NCBI GenBank assembly: GCA_025362115.1 | Contig: JANYIK010000127.1 | Coordinates: forward strand, 1-11,525 | DNA from: Methylophilaceae bacterium | Lineage (GTDB): Bacteria; Pseudomonadota; Gammaproteobacteria; Burkholderiales; Methylophilaceae | Direction of reading: 5' to 3' | Length of the DNA stretch: 11,525 nucleotides | Shown: piece by piece, positions 1-7,197 of the stretch | Numbering within the stretch: position 1 is the stretch's first letter | Layout: every line of letters starts with the position of its first letter | Program-made: the position numbers and the translations under genes | Notes under the pieces: model-generated | Databases searched by the model: none | The model's input: the letters and a program-made list of their open reading frames with translations, nothing else | Told to the model about the DNA's origin: nothing

Positions 1-2990
1 TGGTGCTGTTTGGCGTGATCAGCTATCAGCGCATAGGCGTGGATCGCTTTCCGCTCATCGAATTTCCCATCATTTCCATCTCTACCACCGAAAAAGGTGC
101 CAACCCGGAAATCATAGACGCCAGCATCACCAATATCATTGAGACCTCGGTCAACAGTGTGCCGGGCATCGAGCATATCCAGTCTATCTCCAGCCCTGGC
201 GTTTCTACTGTCACTATCACTTTCAGCCTGGATAAGCGCATTGACGTTGGTTTTAACGAGGTTCAAGCCAAGGTCAATCAGGTGCTGCGGCGCTTGCCAG
301 AAGACGCTGATCCACCGGTGGTGGCTAAGGTGGAAACCGGCGCCTCGCCCATTATGTGGCTGGCTTTGCGTGGTGACCGCACCAAACAACAGCTCAATCA
401 ATACGCCTTGAATGTGTTGAAAAAGAAGCTGGAAACCATCAATGGCGTTGGCGAAGTCAGATTGGGCGGTCGCCGCGACCGCACCATACGCATCAACCTG
501 AAACCCGCACAGATGGCGGCACTCAACATTACCCCGCAAGATTTACAAAGCGCGTTTGATAAAGAGCATGTGCAACTTCCGGGCGGCTTTTTGGTAGGAC
601 AAAAGAGTGAACATTTGCTGAAACTGGATATGGAGTTTCACAAACTCACCGACTTGGCCAATATGGTCATCAGCTACCGCAACACCGCGCCGGTAAAGCT
701 GAAAGATGTCGCCGAAATCGAAGACGGCTTGGGTGACAACCGCCAACTAGCGCACTTCAACAGCAAGCCCACTGTGGGTTTGGGTTTGGTGAAAATTGCC
801 AACTTCAACACCGTGGCGATTGTTGACGAAGTGAAACGTCGCCTAGATGAAGAAATCCGCCCACAACTGCCGCCAGGCATGACGCTAGAAGTTTCCACCA
901 ACGATGCCATCTACATCCAGGAACTCATCAATGCGCTGAAAGAACACTTGGTTTTGGGCACTTTCCTTGCGGCCTTCGTGGTATTGCTATTTTTGCGTTC
1001 ACTCCGCGCGACTCTGATTATCGCCACGGCTATCCCGGTATCACTCATGGGGGCGGTAGCAGTCATGTATTTTGCAGGATTCACGTTCAACATCATGACA
1101 CTGCTCGCCTTGCTCCTGCTTATCGGCGTGGTCGTAGATGATTCGATCGTGGTGTTGGAGAATATCTATCGCCACCGCCAGAAATTAGACCCTGACCCCA
1201 TCAGCGCCGCTATCAACGGCAGTCAAGAAGTGGTATTCGCCGTGCTCGCCGCCACCTTGGCCCTAGTGTGCATTTTCGCACCCGTCATCTATATGAGCGG
1301 CATCATCGGCCAGTTTTTCAAATCGTTTGCCATAGTGGTGACCTTTGGCGTGCTGGTATCGCTATTCGTTTCGCTTACGCTGACACCTATGCTGTGTTCG
1401 CGCTTTTTAAGCGTAGAAGAAAACCATAGTGGCTTATATGGTGCGCTGGATAAAATGTTTAAACGCTTGGACGATTTTTACGTGCTTTGGCTGCGCCGTG
1501 CCTTAAATCATCGCTGGAAAGTGGTATTTCTGGCGTTGTTGACGGTATTGGTCAGTGTGTTTTTCTTTCAACATGTTAAAAAAGAAATGCTGCCGGAAGA
1601 AGATGAAGGTCGCTTTATGGTCAACTTCAAAACACCACTGGGTTCCAGCGTGGATTACACCAACACGCGCCTGGTTGAGATAGAAAAAAGATTGGCCACC
1701 CACCCTGAAATCGCCACCACTTTCAGCGTCATCGGCGTGGGGCAAGCGGGGCAAGTCAATCAGGGTATGGCCTTTGTCCGCCTGAAAGATCGTGCTGAGC
1801 GCAACACCCGCCAACAAGACCTGCTCAAAACGCTGCGCGAAGAATTCTCCCAAATTCCCGGCGTAAAAGCCTTTCCTGCACCGATACCCATCGTTGGCGG
1901 GCAACGCGGCGATCCGCTGCAATTCAATATTTCCGGCGCAAGATTGGATCAGGTAAGTCTGCTGGCCAAAAACATGCAACAAACCCTCAGTGGAATTCCC
2001 GGAATAGGCAAGGTGGATTTGGATTTGCAACTGGATTTGCCTGAACTTACCATGCAGATAGACCGCGTCCGCGCGGCAAGTCTCGGCTTGAGCGCCCGTG
2101 ACATTGCCAGCGCCATGAACATGCTCACGGGCGGCATAGACATCGCACGATACAATGACGAACCCGGCGATGGTGAACGCTACATCGTACGTATTAAAGC
2201 CAAAGAGGGTGAATTCCGCCAACCTGCAGACTTGGCAAAAATCTACTTGCGTAGCGGAGAAGGCAAGCTGGTGCGCCTGGATACAGTCGCAAGCTTCTCA
2301 CAAACACTGGGAGCCGCCACCATCGGTCGCTTCGACCTGCAATATGGTGCCAACCTCTACGCCACTCCCAGCCTTGCCCTTGGCGACGCGGTCGAAGTAG
2401 TCAAACAAAACGCCACCAAAATATTGCCCACTGGCTACCAAGTCAAATTCATCGGCCAAGCTGAAGAACTAGGCAAAACCACCAAATACACCGCGTTCAT
2501 TTTTGTGCTGGCGATGGTTCTGCTCTATATGGTACTCGCCAGCCAGTTCAACTCCTTTTTGCAACCACTCATCATCATGTTGGCACAACCGTTGGCCATC
2601 ATCGGCGGGGTAATGGCACTGGTCATCACCGGCCACTCGCTCAATATTTTCTCCATGATAGGCTTGGTGCTGCTGATAGGCTTAGTCGCCAAAAACTCGA
2701 TTTTGCTGGTGGATTTGACTAATCAGTTACGTGCCGAGGGGATGAAGATAGATGATGCGCTACGGCAAGCATGCCCGATACGCTTAAGGCCGGTATTGAT
2801 GACCTCCGCCACCATCATCCTGGCTCTGCTACCAGCCGCTTTGGGTTTTGGTGCCGGTGCCGAAACCAACGGGCCGCTCTCAGTCGCGGTGATAGGAGGA
2901 ATGATTTCTTCTACTTTGCTGACGCTGGTGGTAGTACCAGCGGTGTATTCTCTGGTGCTGGGGTGGCAAGGACAGAAAGGAAGAATGTAA
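1..2990 (+). CDS. RND efflux pump inner-membrane permease, HAE-1 type (5' partial)
   Basis: This is the proton-driven inner-membrane subunit of a tripartite RND exporter, which normally works with a periplasmic adaptor and an outer-membrane channel. The reading frame is already open at the left edge (codon phase begins at base 3) and 995 residues are visible. Comparison with the AcrB family suggests that about 25-30 N-terminal residues, including most of TM1, lie upstream; the GTG at base 3 is therefore probably an internal valine. The TM4 signature carries the paired proton-relay aspartates at visible residues 379-380 (GVVVDDSIVV), and the TM10 lysine is at residue 897 (GLVAKNSILL). Both are diagnostic of the HAE-1 (drug/hydrophobe) branch rather than heavy-metal HME pumps. 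Two periplasmic porter loops (about residues 15-310 and 530-830) alternate with two membrane bundles, giving the expected internal duplication. The substrate cannot be read from the sequence. No adaptor gene follows; if present it is probably upstream. Confidence 0.93.
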   Translation, partial: VLFGVISYQRIGVDRFPLIEFPIISISTTEKGANPEIIDASITNIIETSVNSVPGIEHIQSISSPGVSTVTITFSLDKRIDVGFNEVQAKVNQVLRRLPEDADPPVVAKVETGASPIMWLALRGDRTKQQLNQYALNVLKKKLETINGVGEVRLGGRRDRTIRINLKPAQMAALNITPQDLQSAFDKEHVQLPGGFLVGQKSEHLLKLDMEFHKLTDLANMVISYRNTAPVKLKDVAEIEDGLGDNRQLAHFNSKPTVGLGLVKIANFNTVAIVDEVKRRLDEEIRPQLPPGMTLEVSTNDAIYIQELINALKEHLVLGTFLAAFVVLLFLRSLRATLIIATAIPVSLMGAVAVMYFAGFTFNIMTLLALLLLIGVVVDDSIVVLENIYRHRQKLDPDPISAAINGSQEVVFAVLAATLALVCIFAPVIYMSGIIGQFFKSFAIVVTFGVLVSLFVSLTLTPMLCSRFLSVEENHSGLYGALDKMFKRLDDFYVLWLRRALNHRWKVVFLALLTVLVSVFFFQHVKKEMLPEEDEGRFMVNFKTPLGSSVDYTNTRLVEIEKRLATHPEIATTFSVIGVGQAGQVNQGMAFVRLKDRAERNTRQQDLLKTLREEFSQIPGVKAFPAPIPIVGGQRGDPLQFNISGARLDQVSLLAKNMQQTLSGIPGIGKVDLDLQLDLPELTMQIDRVRAASLGLSARDIASAMNMLTGGIDIARYNDEPGDGERYIVRIKAKEGEFRQPADLAKIYLRSGEGKLVRLDTVASFSQTLGAATIGRFDLQYGANLYATPSLALGDAVEVVKQNATKILPTGYQVKFIGQAEELGKTTKYTAFIFVLAMVLLYMVLASQFNSFLQPLIIMLAQPLAIIGGVMALVITGHSLNIFSMIGLVLLIGLVAKNSILLVDLTNQLRAEGMKIDDALRQACPIRLRPVLMTSATIILALLPAALGFGAGAETNGPLSVAVIGGMISSTLLTLVVVPAVYSLVLGWQGQKGRM

Positions 2991-3072
2991 GGTAGCAAAA
3001 GCGCCATAACGCACTATTCACGGCGAGGGAGCGAGCACCGCGCAACGCAGCAATTCGCCCTCAAGCCACTTG

Positions 3073-3507
3073 TTAACCCTGAATGTAACTCTCCAACTGA
3101 TCGATCAGAAACTGCTGATATTCAATCGTTTCCTTGACCAGGTCGCCAATGGAAATAATGCCAATGACTTTACCATCTTCCATCACGGGCAGATGGCGGA
3201 TACGTTTGGTGCTGACGACTTTGAGGCATTCTTCAACAGTATCTTTAGGGGTGACGGTGATGAGGTATTGCTTACCGGTCATGACTTCTTTTACCAGCGT
3301 TTCCTTGATGGGCTTGGGTGAAGCGACCGCGCTTCTGGCGAAGTCGCGTTCCGAGAAGATACCATTGAGCTCACCGTCGTCTATCACCAGAAGTGCGCCC
3401 ACGTGTTTATCCGCCATGACTTGCAAGGTGTCGTACACCGAGGTATCCGAGGTCACAGAAAGCACAGGCCCGGTTCTGGTTGCTATCACTTGACGCACAG
3501 TTTTCAT
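3073..3507 (-). CDS. Two-CBS-domain protein, putative nucleotide sensor
   Basis: A 144-residue cytosolic protein made almost entirely of a Bateman module. CBS domain 1 spans about residues 8-62 (contains GALLVIDDGELNGIFSERD) and CBS domain 2 about residues 75-130 (contains RHLPVMEDGKVIGIISIGD). The repeated hxVhxxGxhhGhhSxxDhh pattern is directly visible. CBS pairs usually bind adenine nucleotides or S-adenosylmethionine and regulate a partner domain; none is fused here, so this is a stand-alone CBS protein of a type common in betaproteobacteria, with unknown partner. The start is supported by GAGGAG ending 7 nt before the ATG on the minus strand. The gene is convergent with the RND pump (82 bp between stops) and divergent from the EamA transporter. 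A TATAAG hexamer on the minus strand (3534-3539) lies at a suitable distance for a -10 box, but no good -35 is seen. Confidence 0.9.
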   Translation of the reverse strand: MKTVRQVIATRTGPVLSVTSDTSVYDTLQVMADKHVGALLVIDDGELNGIFSERDFARSAVASPKPIKETLVKEVMTGKQYLITVTPKDTVEECLKVVSTKRIRHLPVMEDGKVIGIISIGDLVKETIEYQQFLIDQLESYIQG

Positions 3508-3552
3508 GGCTTATCTCCTCAAAGACAGTCAGCCTTATAGGTTAAAATGTGG

Positions 3553-3567
3553 CTGCATTGATTGCAG
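3553..3567. promoter_or_regulatory. Short palindrome in divergent intergenic region (operator candidate)
   Basis: CTGCA-TTGAT-TGCAG is a 15-bp inverted repeat with perfect 5-bp arms and a 5-bp centre. It lies in the roughly 100-bp gap between the divergent CBS and EamA genes, upstream of a possible minus-strand -10 (TATAAG, 3534-3539). Size and position fit a small dimeric regulator site, but 5-bp arms occur often by chance and no second copy is seen nearby. Confidence 0.2.
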
Positions 3568-3606
3568 TTTAGCTTTTTTTTCTTCCATGTAAAGGGTTTC
3601 CGACGC

Positions 3607-4518
3607 GTGTCACAAAAATCTCCCCTGCGTGCGCTCACTGCGCTGCTGATTTTGTCGTTTGTGTGGGGCTATAACTGGGTGGTGATGAAGCTAGCACTGC
3701 CCTTCATTGATGCCATGCGGTTTTCCGCCATCCGCACTTTTTTTGCTTCGATGATGTTATTCAGTTTAGTACTGATATTGAAAAAACCATTCAAACTTTC
3801 CCAGCCGGGTAAAACACTGTTGCTTGGGTTATTACAGACTACGGGTTTCGTTGGATTTTCTGTGGCAGCGCTGGTGCAGGGCGGCGCAGGCAAGGTGGCA
3901 GTGTTGGTGTTCATCATGCCATTTTGGGTGCTGATAATGGCGTGGCCGGTACTGGGTGAAAAGCTGCAAGGCATACAATGGCTGGCCGTGTTGCTGGCGG
4001 TCGTCGGATTGGTGAGTATTGTTGCACCGTGGGATTTTCACGGCAACCTGCGGAGTAGCATTTTGGCGGTGTTGGCCGGATTAAGTTGGGCGCTGGCGGT
4101 GATTCTGGCGAAAAAAATGCACCATCAAGAGCCGCATCGAGACTTACTAGCACTGACCGCTTGGCAAATGCTGTTTGGCTCTATGCCACTGATTGTCTTG
4201 GCGCTATTACTGCCCGCAAAGCCTACCGTGTGGTCCGGCATCTTGGTGACCGCGACGACATTCAATATCGTCTTCGCCAACGGCTTGGGCTGGGTGGTGT
4301 GGCTGTACGCATTACAGCGCTTGCCTGCTGGTGTGGCGAGCATGAATTCGCTGCTGATTCCCGTGATCGCCGTGCTGGCGGCTTGGGTGCAATTGGGCGA
4401 GACACCCTCATTTAACGAAGGTGTTGGTATGTTGCTGATTGCGACAGCGTTGACCATGATCGCAGTGCTAGGGATGCGGCGGCATCAGGCCGTTGATTCG
4501 GCGATGGGCCAGGATTGA
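3607..4518 (+). CDS. EamA/DMT-family transporter
   Basis: A 303-residue integral inner-membrane protein of the drug/metabolite transporter superfamily (EamA, formerly DUF6). It contains about ten hydrophobic helices arranged as two repeated five-helix EamA units (roughly residues 8-137 and 148-285). Each unit begins with a typical segment, for example ILSFVWGYNWVVMK in the first half and VLAGLSWALAVILAKK in the second. Members export metabolites, amino acids or drugs; substrate is not predictable here. The GTG at 3607 is chosen as start because an AAGGG lies about 10 nt upstream and it leaves a short polar N-terminus. The frame extends upstream to a TTG at 3562, but that would add a Phe-rich stretch with no good ribosome-binding site. 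The gene is divergent from the CBS gene, and yebC follows 38 nt after its stop. Confidence 0.88.
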   Translation: MSQKSPLRALTALLILSFVWGYNWVVMKLALPFIDAMRFSAIRTFFASMMLFSLVLILKKPFKLSQPGKTLLLGLLQTTGFVGFSVAALVQGGAGKVAVLVFIMPFWVLIMAWPVLGEKLQGIQWLAVLLAVVGLVSIVAPWDFHGNLRSSILAVLAGLSWALAVILAKKMHHQEPHRDLLALTAWQMLFGSMPLIVLALLLPAKPTVWSGILVTATTFNIVFANGLGWVVWLYALQRLPAGVASMNSLLIPVIAVLAAWVQLGETPSFNEGVGMLLIATALTMIAVLGMRRHQAVDSAMGQD

Positions 4519-4556
4519 TGGTAAAATTCCATAGTTTTTAATAGCTTGAGGTTGAA

Positions 4557-5282
4557 ATGGCAGGACATTCCAAGTGGGCAAATATCCAGCATCGCAAAGG
4601 CAGGCAAGATGCGAAGCGCGGAAAAATCTTTACGCGATTAATCAAGGAAATCACCGTGGCTGCCAGAATGGGCGGTGGTGACATCGCCATCAATCCCCGT
4701 CTGCGCATGGCGGTGGACAAGGCCAAGGCAGAATCCATGCCCAAGGATAATATCGAGAACGCGGTCAAGCGCGGTTCCGGTCAACTGGACGGGGTGAATT
4801 ATGAAGAAGTGCGCTACGAAGGCTACGGCATTTCCGGCGCGGCAGTGATGGTGGATTGCCTGACCGACAACAAGCAACGCACCGTAGCTGACGTGCGCCA
4901 TGCTTTCAGCAAATACGGCGGCAATATGGGCACTGATGGTTCGGTGGCCTTTATGTTCAAGCACTGCGGGGCGCTGTTGTTCGCCCCCGGCACCAGCGAA
5001 GATACGGTGATGGAAGCCGCACTGGATGCGGGTGCGGAAGACGTGATCAGCAATGAGGACGGCAGCATAGAGGTCATCACGGCACCGAATGATTTTGAGG
5101 CCGTAAAAGCGGCGTTGGAAAAAACAGGACTGAAGGCAGAAATGGCGGAAGTCACCATGAAACCCGACACTGAAACGGTGCTGACCGGCGACGATGCCAT
5201 CAAAATGCAAAAACTGCTGGATGCGCTGGATGATCTGGACGACGTGCAGGATGTTTATACCTCCGCCGCAATTGAGGAATAG
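4557..5282 (+). CDS. yebC: YebC/PmpR/TACO1 family protein
   Basis: A full-length 241-residue YebC protein. The conserved N-terminus (MAGHSKWANIQHRKGRQD) and the RYEGYG and GGNMGTDGSVAFMF segments are present, followed by an acidic C-terminal region (DALDDLDDVQDVY). Family members bind DNA as transcriptional regulators in some bacteria. More recently, YebC proteins and mitochondrial TACO1 have been linked to translation of difficult (for example polyproline) sequences, so both annotations are in use. The start has a GAGG Shine-Dalgarno 5 nt before the ATG. A TAAAAT at 4522-4527 could be a -10 for the operon, but its -35 is poor. Linkage to ruvC downstream is the usual arrangement in many proteobacteria. 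The TAG stop is in the same frame as ruvC and only 3 nt before its likely start. Confidence 0.96.
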   Translation: MAGHSKWANIQHRKGRQDAKRGKIFTRLIKEITVAARMGGGDIAINPRLRMAVDKAKAESMPKDNIENAVKRGSGQLDGVNYEEVRYEGYGISGAAVMVDCLTDNKQRTVADVRHAFSKYGGNMGTDGSVAFMFKHCGALLFAPGTSEDTVMEAALDAGAEDVISNEDGSIEVITAPNDFEAVKAALEKTGLKAEMAEVTMKPDTETVLTGDDAIKMQKLLDALDDLDDVQDVYTSAAIEE

Positions 5283-5288
5283 CCAATC
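5274..5288 (+). promoter_or_regulatory. ruvC ribosome-binding site and non-canonical ATC start
   Basis: GAGGA at 5274-5278, within the last codons of yebC, is followed by 7 nt and then ATC at 5286. This is the ideal spacing for an initiation codon. No ATG, GTG or TTG occurs in the ruvC frame between the yebC TAG (5280-5282) and the conserved RILGIDPG motif. Reading ATC as the start gives M-S-T-I-R-I-L-G-I-D-P-G, a normal RuvC N-terminus. Confidence 0.6.
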
Positions 5289-5831
5289 AGCACCATCCGC
5301 ATCCTCGGCATAGACCCCGGCCTGCGGCTGACAGGTTTCGGAGTTATCGAAAAAATCGGCGAAAAATTGCACTACATCAGTAGCGGCACGATTAAAACTA
5401 CCACGGGCAAAGGCGCGGATATCGAAGATCTGCCCAGCCGCCTGAAAACCATACTGGACGGCATCTTCGAGGTCATAGACACCTATCTCCCGCAACAGGT
5501 CGCCATCGAAAAAGTATTCGTCAACGTCAATCCCCAATCTACATTGTTGCTCGGCCAAGCTCGTGGTGCGGCGATTAGCGCGGTGGTGATACGCAAATTG
5601 TCCGTAGCGGAATATACTGCGCTGCAAGTCAAGCAGGCGGTGGTGGGTAACGGCCATGCCAAAAAAGAACAGGTGCAGGAAATGGTCAAGCGCTTGCTGA
5701 ATCTGCCTGCCGTGCCCAAACCGGATTCAGCGGATGCTTTGGCCTGTGCCATCTGCCACGCGCACGGCGGGCAAGGCTTGGGGAAATTGGCAACCGCCGG
5801 ATTCAGGGTTAAAGGGGGAAGGTTAATATGA
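5286..5831 (+). CDS. ruvC: Crossover junction endodeoxyribonuclease RuvC, probable ATC start
   Basis: RuvC is the dimeric Mg-dependent resolvase that cuts Holliday junctions delivered by RuvAB. From the proposed ATC start it is 181 residues, a normal family length. The four catalytic acids of the RNase H-like fold are present: Asp10 (GIDPG), Glu75 (AIEKVF), Asp147 and Asp150 (PDSADALA). The FVNVNPQSTLLLGQARGAA segment and the C-terminal ADALACAICHAH helix are also typical. The first ordinary in-frame start (TTG, 5367) would remove the first catalytic Asp and strand 1, so it cannot be the real start of an active enzyme. An SD GAGGA lies 7 nt before the ATC. The stop overlaps the ruvA ATG (ATGA), indicating translational coupling. 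Alternatives for the missing start are a base change from ATG or a sequencing/assembly error. Confidence 0.88.
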   Translation: MSTIRILGIDPGLRLTGFGVIEKIGEKLHYISSGTIKTTTGKGADIEDLPSRLKTILDGIFEVIDTYLPQQVAIEKVFVNVNPQSTLLLGQARGAAISAVVIRKLSVAEYTALQVKQAVVGNGHAKKEQVQEMVKRLLNLPAVPKPDSADALACAICHAHGGQGLGKLATAGFRVKGGRLI

Positions 5832-6406
5832 TTGGTCGCTTGACAGGGGTATTGCTGGAAAAAAATCCCCCACAAGTGCTGGTAGATGTGGGTGGCGTGG
5901 GTTACGAGGTAGAAGTACCCATGAGTAGCTTCTACAACCTGCCCGACACCGGCGCTAAAGTCACACTCCTCACGCAATTCGTAGTGCGCGAAGACGCGCA
6001 ACTGCTCTACGGTTTTCTCACGCAAAAAGAACGTCTGGCTTTCCGCCAGTTGATCAAAGTTTCCGGCATAGGCGCGAAATCGGCGCTGGGCATCCTTTCC
6101 GGCTTGTCGGTGGACGACCTGAGTCAAGCCATCGCAGCGCAAGACATTGCGTTGCTGGTGCGTATCCCCGGCATAGGCAAAAAAACCGCAGAGCGTATGT
6201 TGCTGGAATTGAGGGATAAATTTACTTTCACCGGAACTGGTGGACTCTCTACCCCGCCTTCCAGCACCAGCGATGTACTCAATGCCCTCGTAGCCCTTGG
6301 CTACAACGAGCGCGAAGCCCTCGCCGCTATCAAATTGTTGCCTGCGGGTACGGGTGTATCTGACGGCATTCGCTTGGCGTTAAAATCGTTGTCTAAAACC
6401 GGATAA
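5828..6406 (+). CDS. ruvA: Holliday junction DNA helicase subunit RuvA
   Basis: RuvA forms tetramers that hold the four-way junction open in a square-planar form and load the RuvB motor. This protein is 192 residues, close to the usual 190-205. Domain I is an OB fold (about residues 1-62) with the acidic pin Glu55-Asp56 that separates strands at the junction centre. Domain II holds two helix-hairpin-helix motifs, SGIGAKSALG (79-88) and PGIGKKTAER (114-123), which contact backbone DNA. A Ser/Thr/Pro-rich linker (about 141-148) leads to domain III, the small C-terminal three-helix bundle that binds RuvB. The start overlaps the ruvC stop and has an AAGG Shine-Dalgarno 5 nt upstream. Unusually, ruvB does not follow directly but is separated by a four-gene cassette of about 1.37 kb. 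Confidence 0.97.
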   Translation: MIGRLTGVLLEKNPPQVLVDVGGVGYEVEVPMSSFYNLPDTGAKVTLLTQFVVREDAQLLYGFLTQKERLAFRQLIKVSGIGAKSALGILSGLSVDDLSQAIAAQDIALLVRIPGIGKKTAERMLLELRDKFTFTGTGGLSTPPSSTSDVLNALVALGYNEREALAAIKLLPAGTGVSDGIRLALKSLSKTG

Positions 6407-6460
6407 AAATTAACCTGTATCATCAGCATAGAACGAGAGACTTTTTGAATCGGAGATATG

Positions 6461-6667
6461 ATGAATTATCACATTGAATATGAACGTGAGGCAGATGGAC
6501 GTTGGCTGGCAGAGGTGCCTGAACTACCGGGGGTGCTGACCTATGGCGCCACTGCTGACGAAGCCATGGCCAAGGCGGAGACCTTGGCGCTACGGGTGCT
6601 GGCCGAGCAGATTGAAGCAGGCGAAAACCGTCCTATGGCTATCAATATTGAACTTGTGGCGGTATGA
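6461..6667 (+). CDS. hicB: HicB-like short antitoxin
   Basis: A 68-residue protein consisting only of the HicB-like (UPF0150) fold. The motif W-L-A-E-V-P-E-L-P-G-V at about residues 15-25 is diagnostic, followed by the A-T-A-D-E-A helix start. Full-length HicB antitoxins carry a C-terminal ribbon-helix-helix or HTH DNA-binding domain of 40-70 residues; none is present here, so this is the short form. It is expected to neutralise the adjacent HicA by direct binding. There are two possible starts, ATG at 6458 and ATG at 6461. The GGAG at 6452-6455 is only 2 nt from the first but 5 nt from the second, and family alignment (M-N-Y-H-I-E-Y) favours the second. The stop overlaps the hicA ATG (ATGA). 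Order is antitoxin then toxin, the reverse of the E. coli hicAB locus. Confidence 0.85.
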   Translation: MNYHIEYEREADGRWLAEVPELPGVLTYGATADEAMAKAETLALRVLAEQIEAGENRPMAINIELVAV

Positions 6668-6876
6668 GCCAATGGCCTTCAGCAAAGGCCAAGCGGGTTC
6701 TCGCGGCGTTATTGAGTATCGGCTGGGAAATCAAACGTCAATCAGGGTCACACCGCACCTTATCCCGTGCTGGTTGGTCGAATTTTGTTTTTGCTTTCCA
6801 TGATGCCGAGGAGATTGGGCCGCGTATGCTAGCTCGTATTGCCAAGCATACTGGGCTTAAGCCAGAAAATTTGTAA
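6664..6876 (+). CDS. hicA: HicA-like toxin (mRNA interferase)
   Basis: A 70-residue protein with the dsRBD-like fold of HicA toxins, which cleave mRNA independently of ribosomes in known systems and cause growth arrest. The family pattern is visible. A first helix (AKRVLAALLSIGWEI) is followed by the R-Q-S-G-S-H motif containing the presumed catalytic His30. After the strands comes the C-terminal helix G-P-R-M-L-A-R-I-A-K-H-T-G-L, which matches HicA proteins well. All key positions look intact, so the toxin is probably functional. It overlaps hicB by 4 nt and is followed after 9 nt by the HigA-like gene. No independent Shine-Dalgarno is obvious, so translation is probably coupled to the antitoxin, which would keep antitoxin production ahead of toxin. 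Confidence 0.86.
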   Translation: MSQWPSAKAKRVLAALLSIGWEIKRQSGSHRTLSRAGWSNFVFAFHDAEEIGPRMLARIAKHTGLKPENL

Positions 6877-6885
6877 GATGACGAC

Positions 6886-7194
6886 ATGACACGTGAAATC
6901 CCCCCGATATCGCCGGGTGAAATGTTGCTGGAAGAATTCCTCAAACCGGGCGGCTTGAGCCAATACCGCTTGGCTAAGGAGATCAGCGTGCCGCCGCAAC
7001 GCATCGGCGAAATTGTTGCGGGAAGGCGTGCCATTACCGCCGATACCGATTTGCGGTTGTGCCGTTTTTTCGGGCTTTCCGATGGCTGGTGGCTGAATCT
7101 GCAAGCGCGATACGATACGGAAATGGCACGGGATGCGATGACGGATGTGCTTGCGCAAATTCGTCGTTGGCAACCAGAGACTATGGCGGCATAA
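6886..7194 (+). CDS. higA: HigA-family XRE antitoxin without a HigB partner
   Basis: A 102-residue HigA-type addiction-module antidote with an XRE helix-turn-helix. Recognisable segments are PPISPGEMLLEEFL (about 6-19), LSQYRLAKEISVPPQRIGEI (24-43, the HTH), VAGRRAITADTDLRL and the C-terminal WWLNLQARYD, all typical of HigA. Such proteins repress their own operon and neutralise HigB, an RelE-like ribosome-dependent RNase of about 90 residues. HigB normally lies just upstream, but here the upstream gene is hicA and no HigB-like frame exists anywhere in the cassette. The gene starts 9 nt after hicA, with only a weak Shine-Dalgarno, suggesting readthrough and coupled translation. It may be an orphan left after loss of higB. 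Alternatively, it may have been recruited as the DNA-binding regulator of the hicBA genes, whose HicB lacks such a domain. Confidence 0.85.
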   Translation: MTREIPPISPGEMLLEEFLKPGGLSQYRLAKEISVPPQRIGEIVAGRRAITADTDLRLCRFFGLSDGWWLNLQARYDTEMARDAMTDVLAQIRRWQPETMAA

Positions 7195-7197
7195 GTC

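Noticed and set aside
1503..2222. Minus-strand open frame of 239 codons inside the RND pump gene
   Set aside because: Fully antisense to conserved RND porter sequence; composition-driven shadow without recognisable motif.
2991..3072. Possible bidirectional terminator between the convergent RND and CBS genes
   Set aside because: The gap is rich in GCGAGGGAGCGAGC-type sequence, but no stable hairpin followed by a T-run could be drawn in either direction.
3562..3606. N-terminal extension of the EamA transporter from TTG 3562
   Set aside because: It would add a Phe-rich stretch with no suitable ribosome-binding site; the GTG at 3607 has a better upstream AAGGG and a family-like N-terminus.
4515..4542. 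Sigma-70-like promoter for yebC (TTGATG, 16-bp spacer, TTTAAT)
   Set aside because: The predicted transcription start would fall about at the Shine-Dalgarno, leaving almost no 5' leader, so it is unlikely to drive yebC as placed.
4638..5657. Long minus-strand open frame of 339 codons across yebC and ruvC
   Set aside because: It is antisense to two well-conserved genes, has no recognisable domain, and reflects the codon bias of the plus-strand genes.
5367..5831. RuvC beginning at TTG 5367
   Set aside because: It would lack strand 1 and the first catalytic Asp of RuvC, while the sequence upstream encodes exactly that conserved region.
6407..6457. Dedicated promoter for the toxin-antitoxin cassette
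   Set aside because: TATCAT at 6418-6423 resembles a -10, but no -35 lies at proper spacing and no clear operator palindrome is seen; not strong enough to list.
6664..6886. Hidden HigB toxin upstream of the HigA gene
   Set aside because: The only frame there is HicA, with the G-S-H catalytic motif and HicA C-terminal helix; no RelE-like or HigB-like sequence was found on either strand.
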